NCBI GenBank assembly: GCA_024279745.1 | Contig: JAJRRE010000441.1 | Span: forward strand, 1-12,867 | DNA length: 12,867 bases | Origin: Alphaproteobacteria bacterium | GTDB lineage: Bacteria > Pseudomonadota > Alphaproteobacteria > Rhizobiales > Hyphomicrobiaceae | Direction: 5' to 3' | Shown: positions 7,228-12,867 of the stretch, in pieces | Numbering within the stretch: the stretch's first letter is position 1 | Layout: every line of letters starts with the position of its first letter | The notes under the pieces: model-generated | What the model was told of the DNA's origin: nothing | Database searches by the model: none | The model's input: only the letters and a program-made list of their open reading frames with translations | Translations under genes and position numbers: made by a program

Positions 7228-9504
7228 CTAAAAGCCCTTGAATGGGTTGGGGTCCATGTCACCGATCGTAGCGGCGAATTTGTTGATCACTTTCGCAACG
7301 CTATGCGAGTCGGCAATGGAGACTTCTTCCATCTGCACGCGCTCTTCTTCCAGCGCCATGCTTTTCAACGTTGCGCCAACTTTGCTCATGCGCTCTTTGG
7401 CGATGCCTGAACCTTTGATGAAGTGACATTGATAATCATCGCCGGATTTGCAGCCCATCAGCATGATGCCGTCAAAGCCAGACTCTAGTGCCGTCGAGAC
7501 CCACAGCATGGTGACGGAGCCGAGACAGCGCACGGGGATCACCCGCACATAGGCGCTCCATTGCTGGCGGTTGATGCCGGCCATGTCGAGCGCTGGATAA
7601 GCGTCGTTCTCGCAGGCAAAAATGATGATGCGCGGTTTTTCTTCGAACTCATCAGGAACATCAATCGCCTTGATCATATCGCCAACCATTGAGGGCGAAT
7701 AATTATCAAACGAAATCGTGCGCACAGGACAGGCGCCCATGCAGGTGCCGCAACGCCGACAACGCGATTCGTTGATAACCGGCTTGCCGTCTTCTTCTTC
7801 GTCAATGGCGCCGAACGGGCATTCAACCGTGCAGCGGCGGCATTTGGTGCAGATGTCATGGCCGATTTTGGGGAATGACAGATCGCCGGTGCGTGGATGC
7901 ACAGAGGCGCCTTCGCCCGCGCTCCTGATCGCCTGAATGGCTTTCAGCACAGCGCCAGCCGCGTCATCGGCGCTTTCCGCCATATCCATCGGGCGGCGTA
8001 CTGGCCCGCAAGTATAAATGCCGGTGCGGCGGGTCTCATAAGGAAAGCAGATATAATGCGAATCTGAAAAGCCATCTGCCAGAATGGGGATATGCGGTCC
8101 CTGGCGATATTGCAGATTGAGGATCGAGCCGCCCGGGGGAATGCTTTCTTCAGGGCGCTTGACCGGGTCCGGTGTATCACCCGTATAACCGGCGACTGAT
8201 ACGCCTGCTGCCGGGTTGATATCGGAAATGAGATATTTGTTCATTTCCTCTTCGGCGGCTTCGGTATCGGGATTGGTCGAATTGGGCACCATGCCGGTTG
8301 CCAGCACGATCATGTCGAGGCCGTTCAGCGGTACTTCCTGGCCCAGAAGATCGTCTTCATAAACGACGCTCATATCGCCGCCGACGCTCTTGACCTTGCC
8401 CTTCATGAAGATGACGCCAGCTTCCTGCGCCTCGCGGTAGAACTCTTCTGCCGTGCCCGGTGTGCGTAATTCATCGAAGATCACGTAGCAACTGGCGTCG
8501 GGGTTTTCGCGCTTGATCTGCAAAGACTGCTTGATCGACACGCCGCAGCACACCGACGAGCAATAAGGCAGATGATCAGGATCGCGCGAACCGGCGCATT
8601 GAATAAAGGCGATATATTTCGCTTCTTTTTGTCCGTCCGACTTACGCATCAGTTTGCCGTCACCGAGCATATCTTCCAGCTCAACGCCGGTAACAATATC
8701 AGGCGAGGCGCCATAGCCCAGATGGGTCAGCTTACTGGCATCATAAGGCCGCCAGCCGGTGGCGACCACAATCGCGCCGATCATTTCAATCTTGTCGCTG
8801 CCGCCATGAGCCATGGTGACTTCGAACTTGCCTGGCGCACCCGATGTCTTGGTGATCATGGTGTCGGTCATGACGGTGATGTCGCCATGGGCTTCAACTT
8901 CGGCGATCAATTTGCCGACATGATTTTCTTCGACACCGCGATAGGGCGGCAGATGCGGCATACGCTTTGACCATTTATTGGCCCAGCCGCCGAGCTTGTC
9001 GGAACGCTCAACCAGCAACGCCTTATGGCCAGATTTGGCGGCTTCCAGCGCCGCCGTCAGGCCGGTGATGCCGCCGCCAACAATCATCACCGTCTGCACC
9101 AGCTCCTGGACTGCTGACGAGGACGGCGCATCGGTCTTCGACGCCTGCGCCATAGCCATGCGGACCTGATCAGCGGCCAGCATCTGCGTGTCTTCTTCGC
9201 CGGCCGGCTGCGACCAGGCAACCTGCTCGCGCAGATTGGCGCGAATAACCGGGGTCCCGTTAAAGCTGAATTTGTCGGTCATGACCCGGTGCGAACAGGC
9301 GCCAATAATAGCCTGGTTGATATCGCCGCCGTCAATGTCCGCCTTGATCAGCGCCACGCCTTCATCGGAGCAAAGCGCGTCATGCGTCTTGCAGGTCCCG
9401 ATCTTGAATTCGCTTGCGGGCAGCTTTTCCAACTCGCCAACATCGACCGCCTCGCCGATGCCGCAGCCCTTACATAGATATACGCCTGGTTTTCTATCCG
9501 ACAC
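7228..9504 (-). CDS. qmoB: QmoB-like HdrA flavoprotein with ferredoxin and MvhD domains
   Basis: Homologue of QmoB, a large HdrA-type subunit of the quinone-interacting oxidoreductase that works with APS reductase. Domains over 758 residues: an N-terminal HdrA-type region with Cys11, 14, 38, 45 and 70; an FAD-binding Rossmann fold (GGGITG at 143-148, then VERSDKLGG); the HdrA signature QCAGSRD...YCSSVCC in the middle; two [4Fe-4S] motifs (Cys552, 555, 558, 562 and Cys582, 585, 588, 592); and from about residue 623 an MvhD-like domain with Cys631, 660, 685 and 693, which should hold a [2Fe-2S] cluster. Size and domain order match QmoB. The start is GTG with GAGGAG ten bases upstream. It is downstream of qmoA but separated by 250 bp of repeats, and is tightly linked to hdrC. 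Plain HdrA is the alternative name; the qmoA and sat neighbours favour QmoB. Confidence 0.9.
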   Translation of the reverse strand: MSDRKPGVYLCKGCGIGEAVDVGELEKLPASEFKIGTCKTHDALCSDEGVALIKADIDGGDINQAIIGACSHRVMTDKFSFNGTPVIRANLREQVAWSQPAGEEDTQMLAADQVRMAMAQASKTDAPSSSAVQELVQTVMIVGGGITGLTAALEAAKSGHKALLVERSDKLGGWANKWSKRMPHLPPYRGVEENHVGKLIAEVEAHGDITVMTDTMITKTSGAPGKFEVTMAHGGSDKIEMIGAIVVATGWRPYDASKLTHLGYGASPDIVTGVELEDMLGDGKLMRKSDGQKEAKYIAFIQCAGSRDPDHLPYCSSVCCGVSIKQSLQIKRENPDASCYVIFDELRTPGTAEEFYREAQEAGVIFMKGKVKSVGGDMSVVYEDDLLGQEVPLNGLDMIVLATGMVPNSTNPDTEAAEEEMNKYLISDINPAAGVSVAGYTGDTPDPVKRPEESIPPGGSILNLQYRQGPHIPILADGFSDSHYICFPYETRRTGIYTCGPVRRPMDMAESADDAAGAVLKAIQAIRSAGEGASVHPRTGDLSFPKIGHDICTKCRRCTVECPFGAIDEEEDGKPVINESRCRRCGTCMGACPVRTISFDNYSPSMVGDMIKAIDVPDEFEEKPRIIIFACENDAYPALDMAGINRQQWSAYVRVIPVRCLGSVTMLWVSTALESGFDGIMLMGCKSGDDYQCHFIKGSGIAKERMSKVGATLKSMALEEERVQMEEVSIADSHSVAKVINKFAATIGDMDPNPFKGF

Positions 9505-9514
9505 TTTAAAATGT

Positions 9515-9519
9515 CTCCT
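9515..9519 (-). promoter_or_regulatory. Shine-Dalgarno site for the GTG start of qmoB
   Basis: On the minus strand AGGAG lies ten bases before GTG 9504. It abuts a 16-base near-palindrome (9500-9515) that includes the GTG itself, so the start could be partly masked in the mRNA. Confidence 0.6.
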
Positions 9520-9584
9520 CGCCTAATCGTCTCATTTGTTTCTCGCACGCCAGACCGAGGCGCACCCGCAAAATTTGATTTAGT

Positions 9585-9639
9585 CCCCTCTCCCCATCGT
9601 GCCTTTTGGCGCTATGGGGAGAGGGTTAGGGTGAGGGGC
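9585..9639. repeat. Dispersed palindromic repeat, imperfect copy
   Basis: Hairpin arms CCCTCTCCCCAT (9586-9597) and ATGGGGAGAGGG (9614-9625), with a 16-base loop that contains a small GCC-tttt-GGC stem, followed by TTAGGGTGAGGGGC. Sequence of the type CCCCTCACCCTAACCCTCTCCCC is a well-known abundant intergenic repeat in many proteobacteria. This copy is the inverted partner of the one at 9689-9742. Confidence 0.8.
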
Positions 9640-9688
9640 AGCCACTTGCTTAAAACTGGCGCTCCCGCTCATACCCGATATTGTTCTG

Positions 9689-9742
9689 CCCCTCACCCCG
9701 CCCCTCTCCCCGTAAAAACGGGGAGAGGGGCGGGGTGAGGGG
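9689..9742. repeat. Dispersed palindromic repeat, perfect 25-bp hairpin
   Basis: Perfect inverted repeat with 25-base arms (9689-9713 and 9718-9742) and a four-A loop, made of CCCCTCACCCC and CCCCTCTCCCC blocks. It lies 13 bases after the qmoA stop. It lacks a T-run on the minus strand, so it is more like a REP-type 3' mRNA stabiliser or partial terminator than an intrinsic terminator. Confidence 0.85.
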
Positions 9743-9755
9743 GATTGAAGAGTTT

Positions 9756-11036
9756 TTAACTCCCGCGCACCGCCTGGATCGCACGCAATGCCGCCGCCGT
9801 TGCCGACTGCACGGACATCGACACATCCAGCGGGCCACTGGCTACACCAGCTGAGAAAATGCCCTCGCCGTCCGCCGCGCCATTCGCTTTGGGAACTAAG
9901 AAGCCATATTCGTCTTCCATGACACCAACCTCAGGCTTATAACCCTTGACGGCGCTTGGCTGCATACCGGTGGCCAGCACAACCAGATCATAAGGCTCTT
10001 CATAAATCTCGCGATCAATGGTGCGTTCGCCGCAAACCAGCGGGCGGCCATCTTCGCCAATTTTGATATGGCCGGGCTTTGATTTAATGAAATGCACCTG
10101 CGGATCATTCTTGATCTTGGCGTGGAACGCTTCGAGCTTATCATGGGCGCGAATATCGATGTAATAAATGTCGACCTGCGCATCTTCATATTGCTCGCGC
10201 ACATAAGCGGCATGTTTGAGCGAGCCGAGGCAGCAGATGCGCGAACAATAAGCCAGATGATTGTTGTCGCGTGAGCCGGCACACTGGATAAGCGCCACTT
10301 TTTTCGCCGGCTCATTATCCGATGGCCGCAGGATCTTACCACCCGTTGGCCCGTCATGGGCTGCCAGCCGTTCCATCTCGACATTATTGATAATGTCGGG
10401 GCTCTCATTATAGGCATAAGTGTCGAGCTTGGCCGCATCATAAGGCTTCCAGCCCGTCGTCCAGATAATCGCACCGGCATTAAGATCGAAGGTCTCTTCT
10501 TTCTGGTCCGGCTCGATGGCGCCATATTTACACGCCGCTTTCAGCTTGTCGCCCTCGCCGGCCGCAATGGCTTCCGGCGCGATCACATAGCGCATGGGAA
10601 AGGCGTGCTCATGGGGCAGATAAGCGCCCTTCACCTTGTCGAGGCCATAGTTATAGGCGTTGGCAACTGCAGTATCCGACACATCCTTGCAATCGCCGCA
10701 AGCGGTGCATTTGTCGTTCACAAAGCGCGGGGTGCGTTTGACCGAGACCGTATAATCGCCCTTGGCGCCGGCAATACCGGTCACTTCGCACATGGTCATC
10801 AATTTGACGCGGGGGTTTTTCTTGATCCGCTGATAGTTGATTTCCAGCCCGCATGTCGGGTGGCACAGCTTGGGGAAATAGCGGTTGAACTTTGTCACCC
10901 GTCCGCCCAGGCTCGGGCTTTTCTCCAGCAAAACAACATCATAGCCGGTTTCAGCGGCTTCGATCGCGGCTGTGATACCGGCAATCCCGCCGCCTACCAC
11001 CAGAATTGTCTGACTCTTTGGTCCGCCTTGCGGCAT
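9756..11036 (-). CDS. qmoA: QmoA-like HdrA flavoprotein
   Basis: Homologue of QmoA, the smaller HdrA-type flavoprotein of the Qmo complex, which shuttles electrons between APS reductase and the quinone pool. The 426 residues are close to known QmoA length. An FAD-binding Rossmann motif opens the protein (GGGIAG at 15-20, LLEKSPSLGGRV at 36-47), followed by LCHPTCGLE (Cys58, Cys62), an HdrA-type insert with KCTACGDC (Cys110, 113, 116) and ACKYGAIE (Cys169), and the hallmark QCAGSRD...YCSRICC (Cys252, 264, 268, 269). It ends in a second FAD-contact region, GEGIFSAGVASGPLD. The fourth cysteine expected after Cys116 is replaced (CKDVSD). It starts with ATG behind GGGAG and is divergent from sat across 273 bp. 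It is the first gene of the minus-strand set. Confidence 0.9.
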   Translation of the reverse strand: MPQGGPKSQTILVVGGGIAGITAAIEAAETGYDVVLLEKSPSLGGRVTKFNRYFPKLCHPTCGLEINYQRIKKNPRVKLMTMCEVTGIAGAKGDYTVSVKRTPRFVNDKCTACGDCKDVSDTAVANAYNYGLDKVKGAYLPHEHAFPMRYVIAPEAIAAGEGDKLKAACKYGAIEPDQKEETFDLNAGAIIWTTGWKPYDAAKLDTYAYNESPDIINNVEMERLAAHDGPTGGKILRPSDNEPAKKVALIQCAGSRDNNHLAYCSRICCLGSLKHAAYVREQYEDAQVDIYYIDIRAHDKLEAFHAKIKNDPQVHFIKSKPGHIKIGEDGRPLVCGERTIDREIYEEPYDLVVLATGMQPSAVKGYKPEVGVMEDEYGFLVPKANGAADGEGIFSAGVASGPLDVSMSVQSATAAALRAIQAVRGS

Positions 11037-11138
11037 CTGCTTTTTCTCCCGCTAATACTTCAACATCTGCGCCTTCAGGCCATATATCCTCAGCCCTCGC
11101 GCCCATAATTTCATGCTGCTTGTTCCATGACACGCCCG

Positions 11139-11150
11139 CCATTGCAATGG
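11139..11150. promoter_or_regulatory. Perfect 12-base palindrome, possible operator
   Basis: CCATTGCAATGG is a perfect dyad midway in the divergent region, about 100 bases before qmoA. It could bind a dimeric regulator; no family can be named from sequence alone. Confidence 0.35.
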
Positions 11151-11192
11151 AGGGGCATAAGGAAGCACGCTTATATTTTTGTATTCGAAGGT

Positions 11193-11221
11193 TTGAATAG
11201 ATCACGCTTCAACACTATAAG
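11193..11221 (+). promoter_or_regulatory. Predicted sigma70-type promoter of sat
   Basis: TTGAAT (11193-11198), a 17-base spacer, and TATAAG (11216-11221). Transcription would start near 11228, leaving a leader of about 80 bases before sat. Spacing is ideal and both hexamers are fair matches to consensus. Confidence 0.55.
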
Positions 11222-11232
11222 ACAAGTTGTCT
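11220..11232. promoter_or_regulatory. Inverted repeat at the predicted sat start site, possible operator
   Basis: AGACAA-g-TTGTCT, a perfect 6-1-6 dyad that overlaps the end of the -10 hexamer and the expected transcription start. A protein bound here would block RNA polymerase, so a repressor site for sat is a reasonable guess. Confidence 0.4.
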
Positions 11233-11309
11233 CAATGACGCTGATTCATCAAACTTAACAGCCTGACAGCCTGCGAAATGGCCCGCCACGGCGAAAAGGG
11301 GAGTTTTTC

Positions 11310-12482
11310 ATGTCCAATCTGGTATCGCCGCACGGTGGCGGGTCGCTCAATCCGCTTTTAATTCCTGAAGCCGAGCGCGCCGCCGAGCTGGAGCGCGCCG
11401 GGCAGCTGAAATCGATCCCGATGTCCTCGCGCGAGGTTTCCGATGTCGCCATGCTGGCCATGGGAGCTTATACACCGCTTGACGGGTTCATGAATGAGGC
11501 CGACTGGCGCGGCACCTGCGTTGATATGCGCCTGGCAAGCGGTCTGTTCTGGCCAATTCCGGTGACGTTAGGCGTCGCCGACGATATCGCAAACGCCGTT
11601 GAGATCGGCGAAGAAGTGGCGCTCGCTGACGGTGAGACCGGCACGATCATGGCGATCATGCGTGTCGAAGAAAAATACACCGCCGACAAGGCGCTGGAAA
11701 CCACCCATGTTTACCGCACCGAAGACGCCAAACATCCCGGCGTAGCAGCGGTGATGGCGGCCGGCGCGGTTAATCTGGCTGGCCCCGTGCGCGTTTTGAA
11801 CGAGGGCGAGTATCCAGGCAAATACCCCGACCTTTATATCCGCCCGGCAGACTCGCGCGCCATGTTTGAGCAGCGCGGCTGGTCAAAGGTCGCCGCCTTC
11901 CAGACCCGCAACCCGATGCACCGCAGCCATGAACATCTGGCCAAGATCGCCGTTGAAGTGACCGACGGCGTGTTCATCCATCAGGTGCTCGGCAAACTAA
12001 AGCCCGGCGATATCCCTGCCGAGACCCGCACCCAGGCGATCCAGGCGATGATCGATAATTATTTCGTCAAGGGCACCGTCATTCAAGCGGGCTATCCCAT
12101 CGAGATGCGCTATGCCGGTCCGCGTGAAGCGCTGTTCCATGCGCTGATCCGCCAGAATTACGGCTGCTCTCACCTTATTGTCGGGCGCGATCATGCTGGC
12201 GTTGGCGACTATTACGGCCCTTTCGATGCGCAGCACATTTTCGACGAGCTATGGGAGGGCGCGCTGGAAACCCAGCCACTGAAGATCGACATCACCTTCT
12301 ATTGCAAGAAGTGCTACGGCATGGCCACCGCCAAAACCTGCCCGCACGACAAGGAACACCAGATCCACATTTCGGGTACAGAGCAGCGCCAGATGCTCGC
12401 CAACGGCACGCCAATCCCGCCGGAATTCTCACGCCCCGAAGTGGTTGCGATCCTGCAAAAGTTCTACGCTGATCAGAAATAA
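11310..12482 (+). CDS. sat: Sulfate adenylyltransferase (ATP sulfurylase), homo-oligomeric dissimilatory type
   Basis: Interconverts ATP plus sulfate and APS plus PPi; in sulfur oxidisers it runs toward ATP and sulfate. The 390 residues hold an N-terminal PUA-like part (LMSSREVSD-type region, here MSSREVSDVAMLAMGAYTPL) and the catalytic domain with QTRNPMHRSH (Gln198 to His207, containing the His204-x-x-His207 nucleotide motif) and VGRDHAGVGDYYGPF (from Val291). Cys332, Cys335, Cys344 and His346 form the zinc site typical of the dissimilatory and archaeal enzymes. There is no APS kinase domain, so it is not a fused PAPS synthase, and it is unrelated to the assimilatory CysDN pair. AGGGGAG lies six bases before ATG 11310. 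It is divergent from qmoA and followed by its own terminator, so it seems monocistronic. Confidence 0.96.
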   Translation: MSNLVSPHGGGSLNPLLIPEAERAAELERAGQLKSIPMSSREVSDVAMLAMGAYTPLDGFMNEADWRGTCVDMRLASGLFWPIPVTLGVADDIANAVEIGEEVALADGETGTIMAIMRVEEKYTADKALETTHVYRTEDAKHPGVAAVMAAGAVNLAGPVRVLNEGEYPGKYPDLYIRPADSRAMFEQRGWSKVAAFQTRNPMHRSHEHLAKIAVEVTDGVFIHQVLGKLKPGDIPAETRTQAIQAMIDNYFVKGTVIQAGYPIEMRYAGPREALFHALIRQNYGCSHLIVGRDHAGVGDYYGPFDAQHIFDELWEGALETQPLKIDITFYCKKCYGMATAKTCPHDKEHQIHISGTEQRQMLANGTPIPPEFSRPEVVAILQKFYADQK

Positions 12483-12492
12483 GAAGAAAATT

Positions 12493-12539
12493 GCGCCGTG
12501 GGGGTTGAGAATTGATAGCCCTCACGGCGCGGGTTTTAT
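12493..12539 (+). terminator. Intrinsic terminator after sat
   Basis: Stem GCGCCGTG / CACGGCGC (12493-12500 and 12523-12530), extended inward by about seven more pairs including three G-U wobbles, then GGGTTTTATAT. It lies about ten bases after the sat stop, so nothing downstream is likely to be in the sat operon. Confidence 0.85.
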
Positions 12540-12867
12540 ATGCCTCGCGTTGCTATTCCTCGCTATGCTCGGGCAACTCCGGCGGGGCGCCGAACTGTCG
12601 GCGGCGGCCCTTGGCCGCTAGACACACGAGGTGCCGCACCCTGCCCACATTGTGAGAACCGGGCTGGAACCGTGAGAACCGCACTGTGAGAGGTCCGTGG
12701 TCTTTGCTAGCCTGCACCACGGCGAACTCTTCTTGGCCTCGCGGGCCGTATCGGACGCGAAAAGCGTCCGGGCCCTCCGGCGGGGCGCGACACGGGTCGC
12801 GGGGCTGCACTTGCAGCCCGGTCGCAGTCGCGACGCAGCTTGCTCGGGCGATAGTATTTCGGCTGGA
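12540..12867. other. GC-rich, hairpin-dense region without a recognisable gene
   Basis: 328 bases to the window edge. Several clean hairpins are present: CCGTGGT / ACCACGG (12695-12722), CGGACGC-gaaaa-GCGTCCG (12752-12770) and GGGCTGC / GCAGCCC (12802-12819). GTGAGAACCG occurs at 12652-12661 and 12672-12681, with a related GTGAGAGG at 12686-12693. On the minus strand a frame is open from the window edge to a stop at 12553 (over 100 codons, a GTG possible at 12810), rich in Arg, Pro and Gly, with no motif I know; it may be chance in GC-rich DNA. The region looks different from the coding DNA around it and may be the edge of a repeat or mobile element. Confidence 0.35.

Larger units (their letters stand above)
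9505..9755. other. qmoA-qmoB intergenic region
   Basis: A 251-bp gap that splits qmoA from qmoB. Most of it is two GC-rich palindromic repeat elements in opposite orientation. I find no gene in it and no convincing minus-strand promoter ahead of qmoB, so qmoB may depend on read-through from qmoA. Confidence 0.6.
11037..11309. promoter_or_regulatory. Divergent qmoA / sat control region
   Basis: 273 bp between two divergent starts. It holds a sigma70-type promoter toward sat (11193-11221), a 13-base inverted repeat just after it (11220-11232), a perfect 12-base palindrome CCATTGCAATGG (11139-11150), and a short tandem CAGCCTGA-CAGCCTGC at 11259-11274. Toward qmoA I see only a weak candidate: TATAAG on the minus strand at 11175-11170 with a poor -35 (TTCAAA, 16-base spacer). 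Joint control of sat and the qmo-hdr genes is likely from the layout. Confidence 0.65.

Noticed and set aside
8572..8970. 132-residue plus-strand open frame inside qmoB
   Set aside because: Antisense shadow of the FAD-binding part of qmoB; no ribosome site or motif.
9511..9738. 75-residue plus-strand open frame in the qmoA-qmoB gap
   Set aside because: It consists mainly of translated palindromic repeat sequence.
5683..11036. sHdr (sulfur-oxidising heterodisulfide reductase-like) system
   Set aside because: That system has paired hdrC1-hdrB1-hdrA-hyp-hdrC2-hdrB2 genes with lipoate-binding proteins. Here there are two HdrA-type flavoproteins of QmoA and QmoB architecture and only one HdrC and one HdrB, with no lipoate genes.
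10356..11108. 250-residue plus-strand open frame opposite qmoA
   Set aside because: It lies antisense to the well-supported qmoA, has no recognisable motif, and its composition is what a complementary frame of a real gene gives.
11310..12482. Bifunctional ATP sulfurylase / APS kinase
   Set aside because: The protein ends after the zinc site and C-terminal helix region at 390 residues; there is no kinase P-loop domain.

Overview
The window looks like chromosomal DNA of a moderately GC-rich proteobacterium. An alphaproteobacterium is most likely, judging from the style of the glc and pyk proteins and the dispersed 'CCCCTC...GAGGGG' palindromic repeats. That placement is an inference; no rRNA or other strict taxonomic marker is present. 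The gene content points to an organism that oxidises reduced sulfur compounds by the APS route and also oxidises glycolate.

Layout. (1) Bases 2-5458, plus strand: glcD (5' end cut by the window), glcE and glcF, the three subunits of glycolate oxidase, followed 18 bases later by pyk (pyruvate kinase, TTG start). A strong intrinsic terminator follows. (2) Bases 5459-5682: an intergenic stretch where two transcription units converge; it holds the terminator and a 16-bp direct repeat. (3) Bases 5683-11036, minus strand, in order of transcription: a QmoA-like flavoprotein, a 250-bp gap filled with two palindromic repeats, a QmoB-like flavoprotein with two ferredoxin clusters and an MvhD-like [2Fe-2S] domain, an HdrC-like iron-sulfur protein and an HdrB-like protein with two CCG domains. 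(4) Bases 11037-11309: a divergent regulatory region with a good sigma70-type promoter toward sat and two perfect palindromes. (5) Bases 11310-12482, plus strand: sat, a homo-oligomeric ATP sulfurylase of the dissimilatory type, followed by an intrinsic terminator. (6) Bases 12540-12867: GC-rich, hairpin-dense DNA with no gene I can recognise.

How the genes fit together. In dissimilatory sulfur metabolism Sat interconverts APS plus PPi and sulfate plus ATP, APS reductase (AprBA) interconverts APS and sulfite plus AMP, and Qmo carries AprBA electrons to or from the quinone pool. Here Sat sits next to QmoA and QmoB, but the usual QmoC (HdrC fused to a haem b membrane domain) is replaced by separate, apparently soluble HdrC and HdrB. 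This is the most interesting point in the window: the predicted complex has no membrane anchor in this locus, so where its electrons go is open. No aprBA lies in the window. The glc genes suggest removal of 2-phosphoglycolate-derived glycolate, as in an autotroph with RubisCO, but no carbon-fixation gene is visible.
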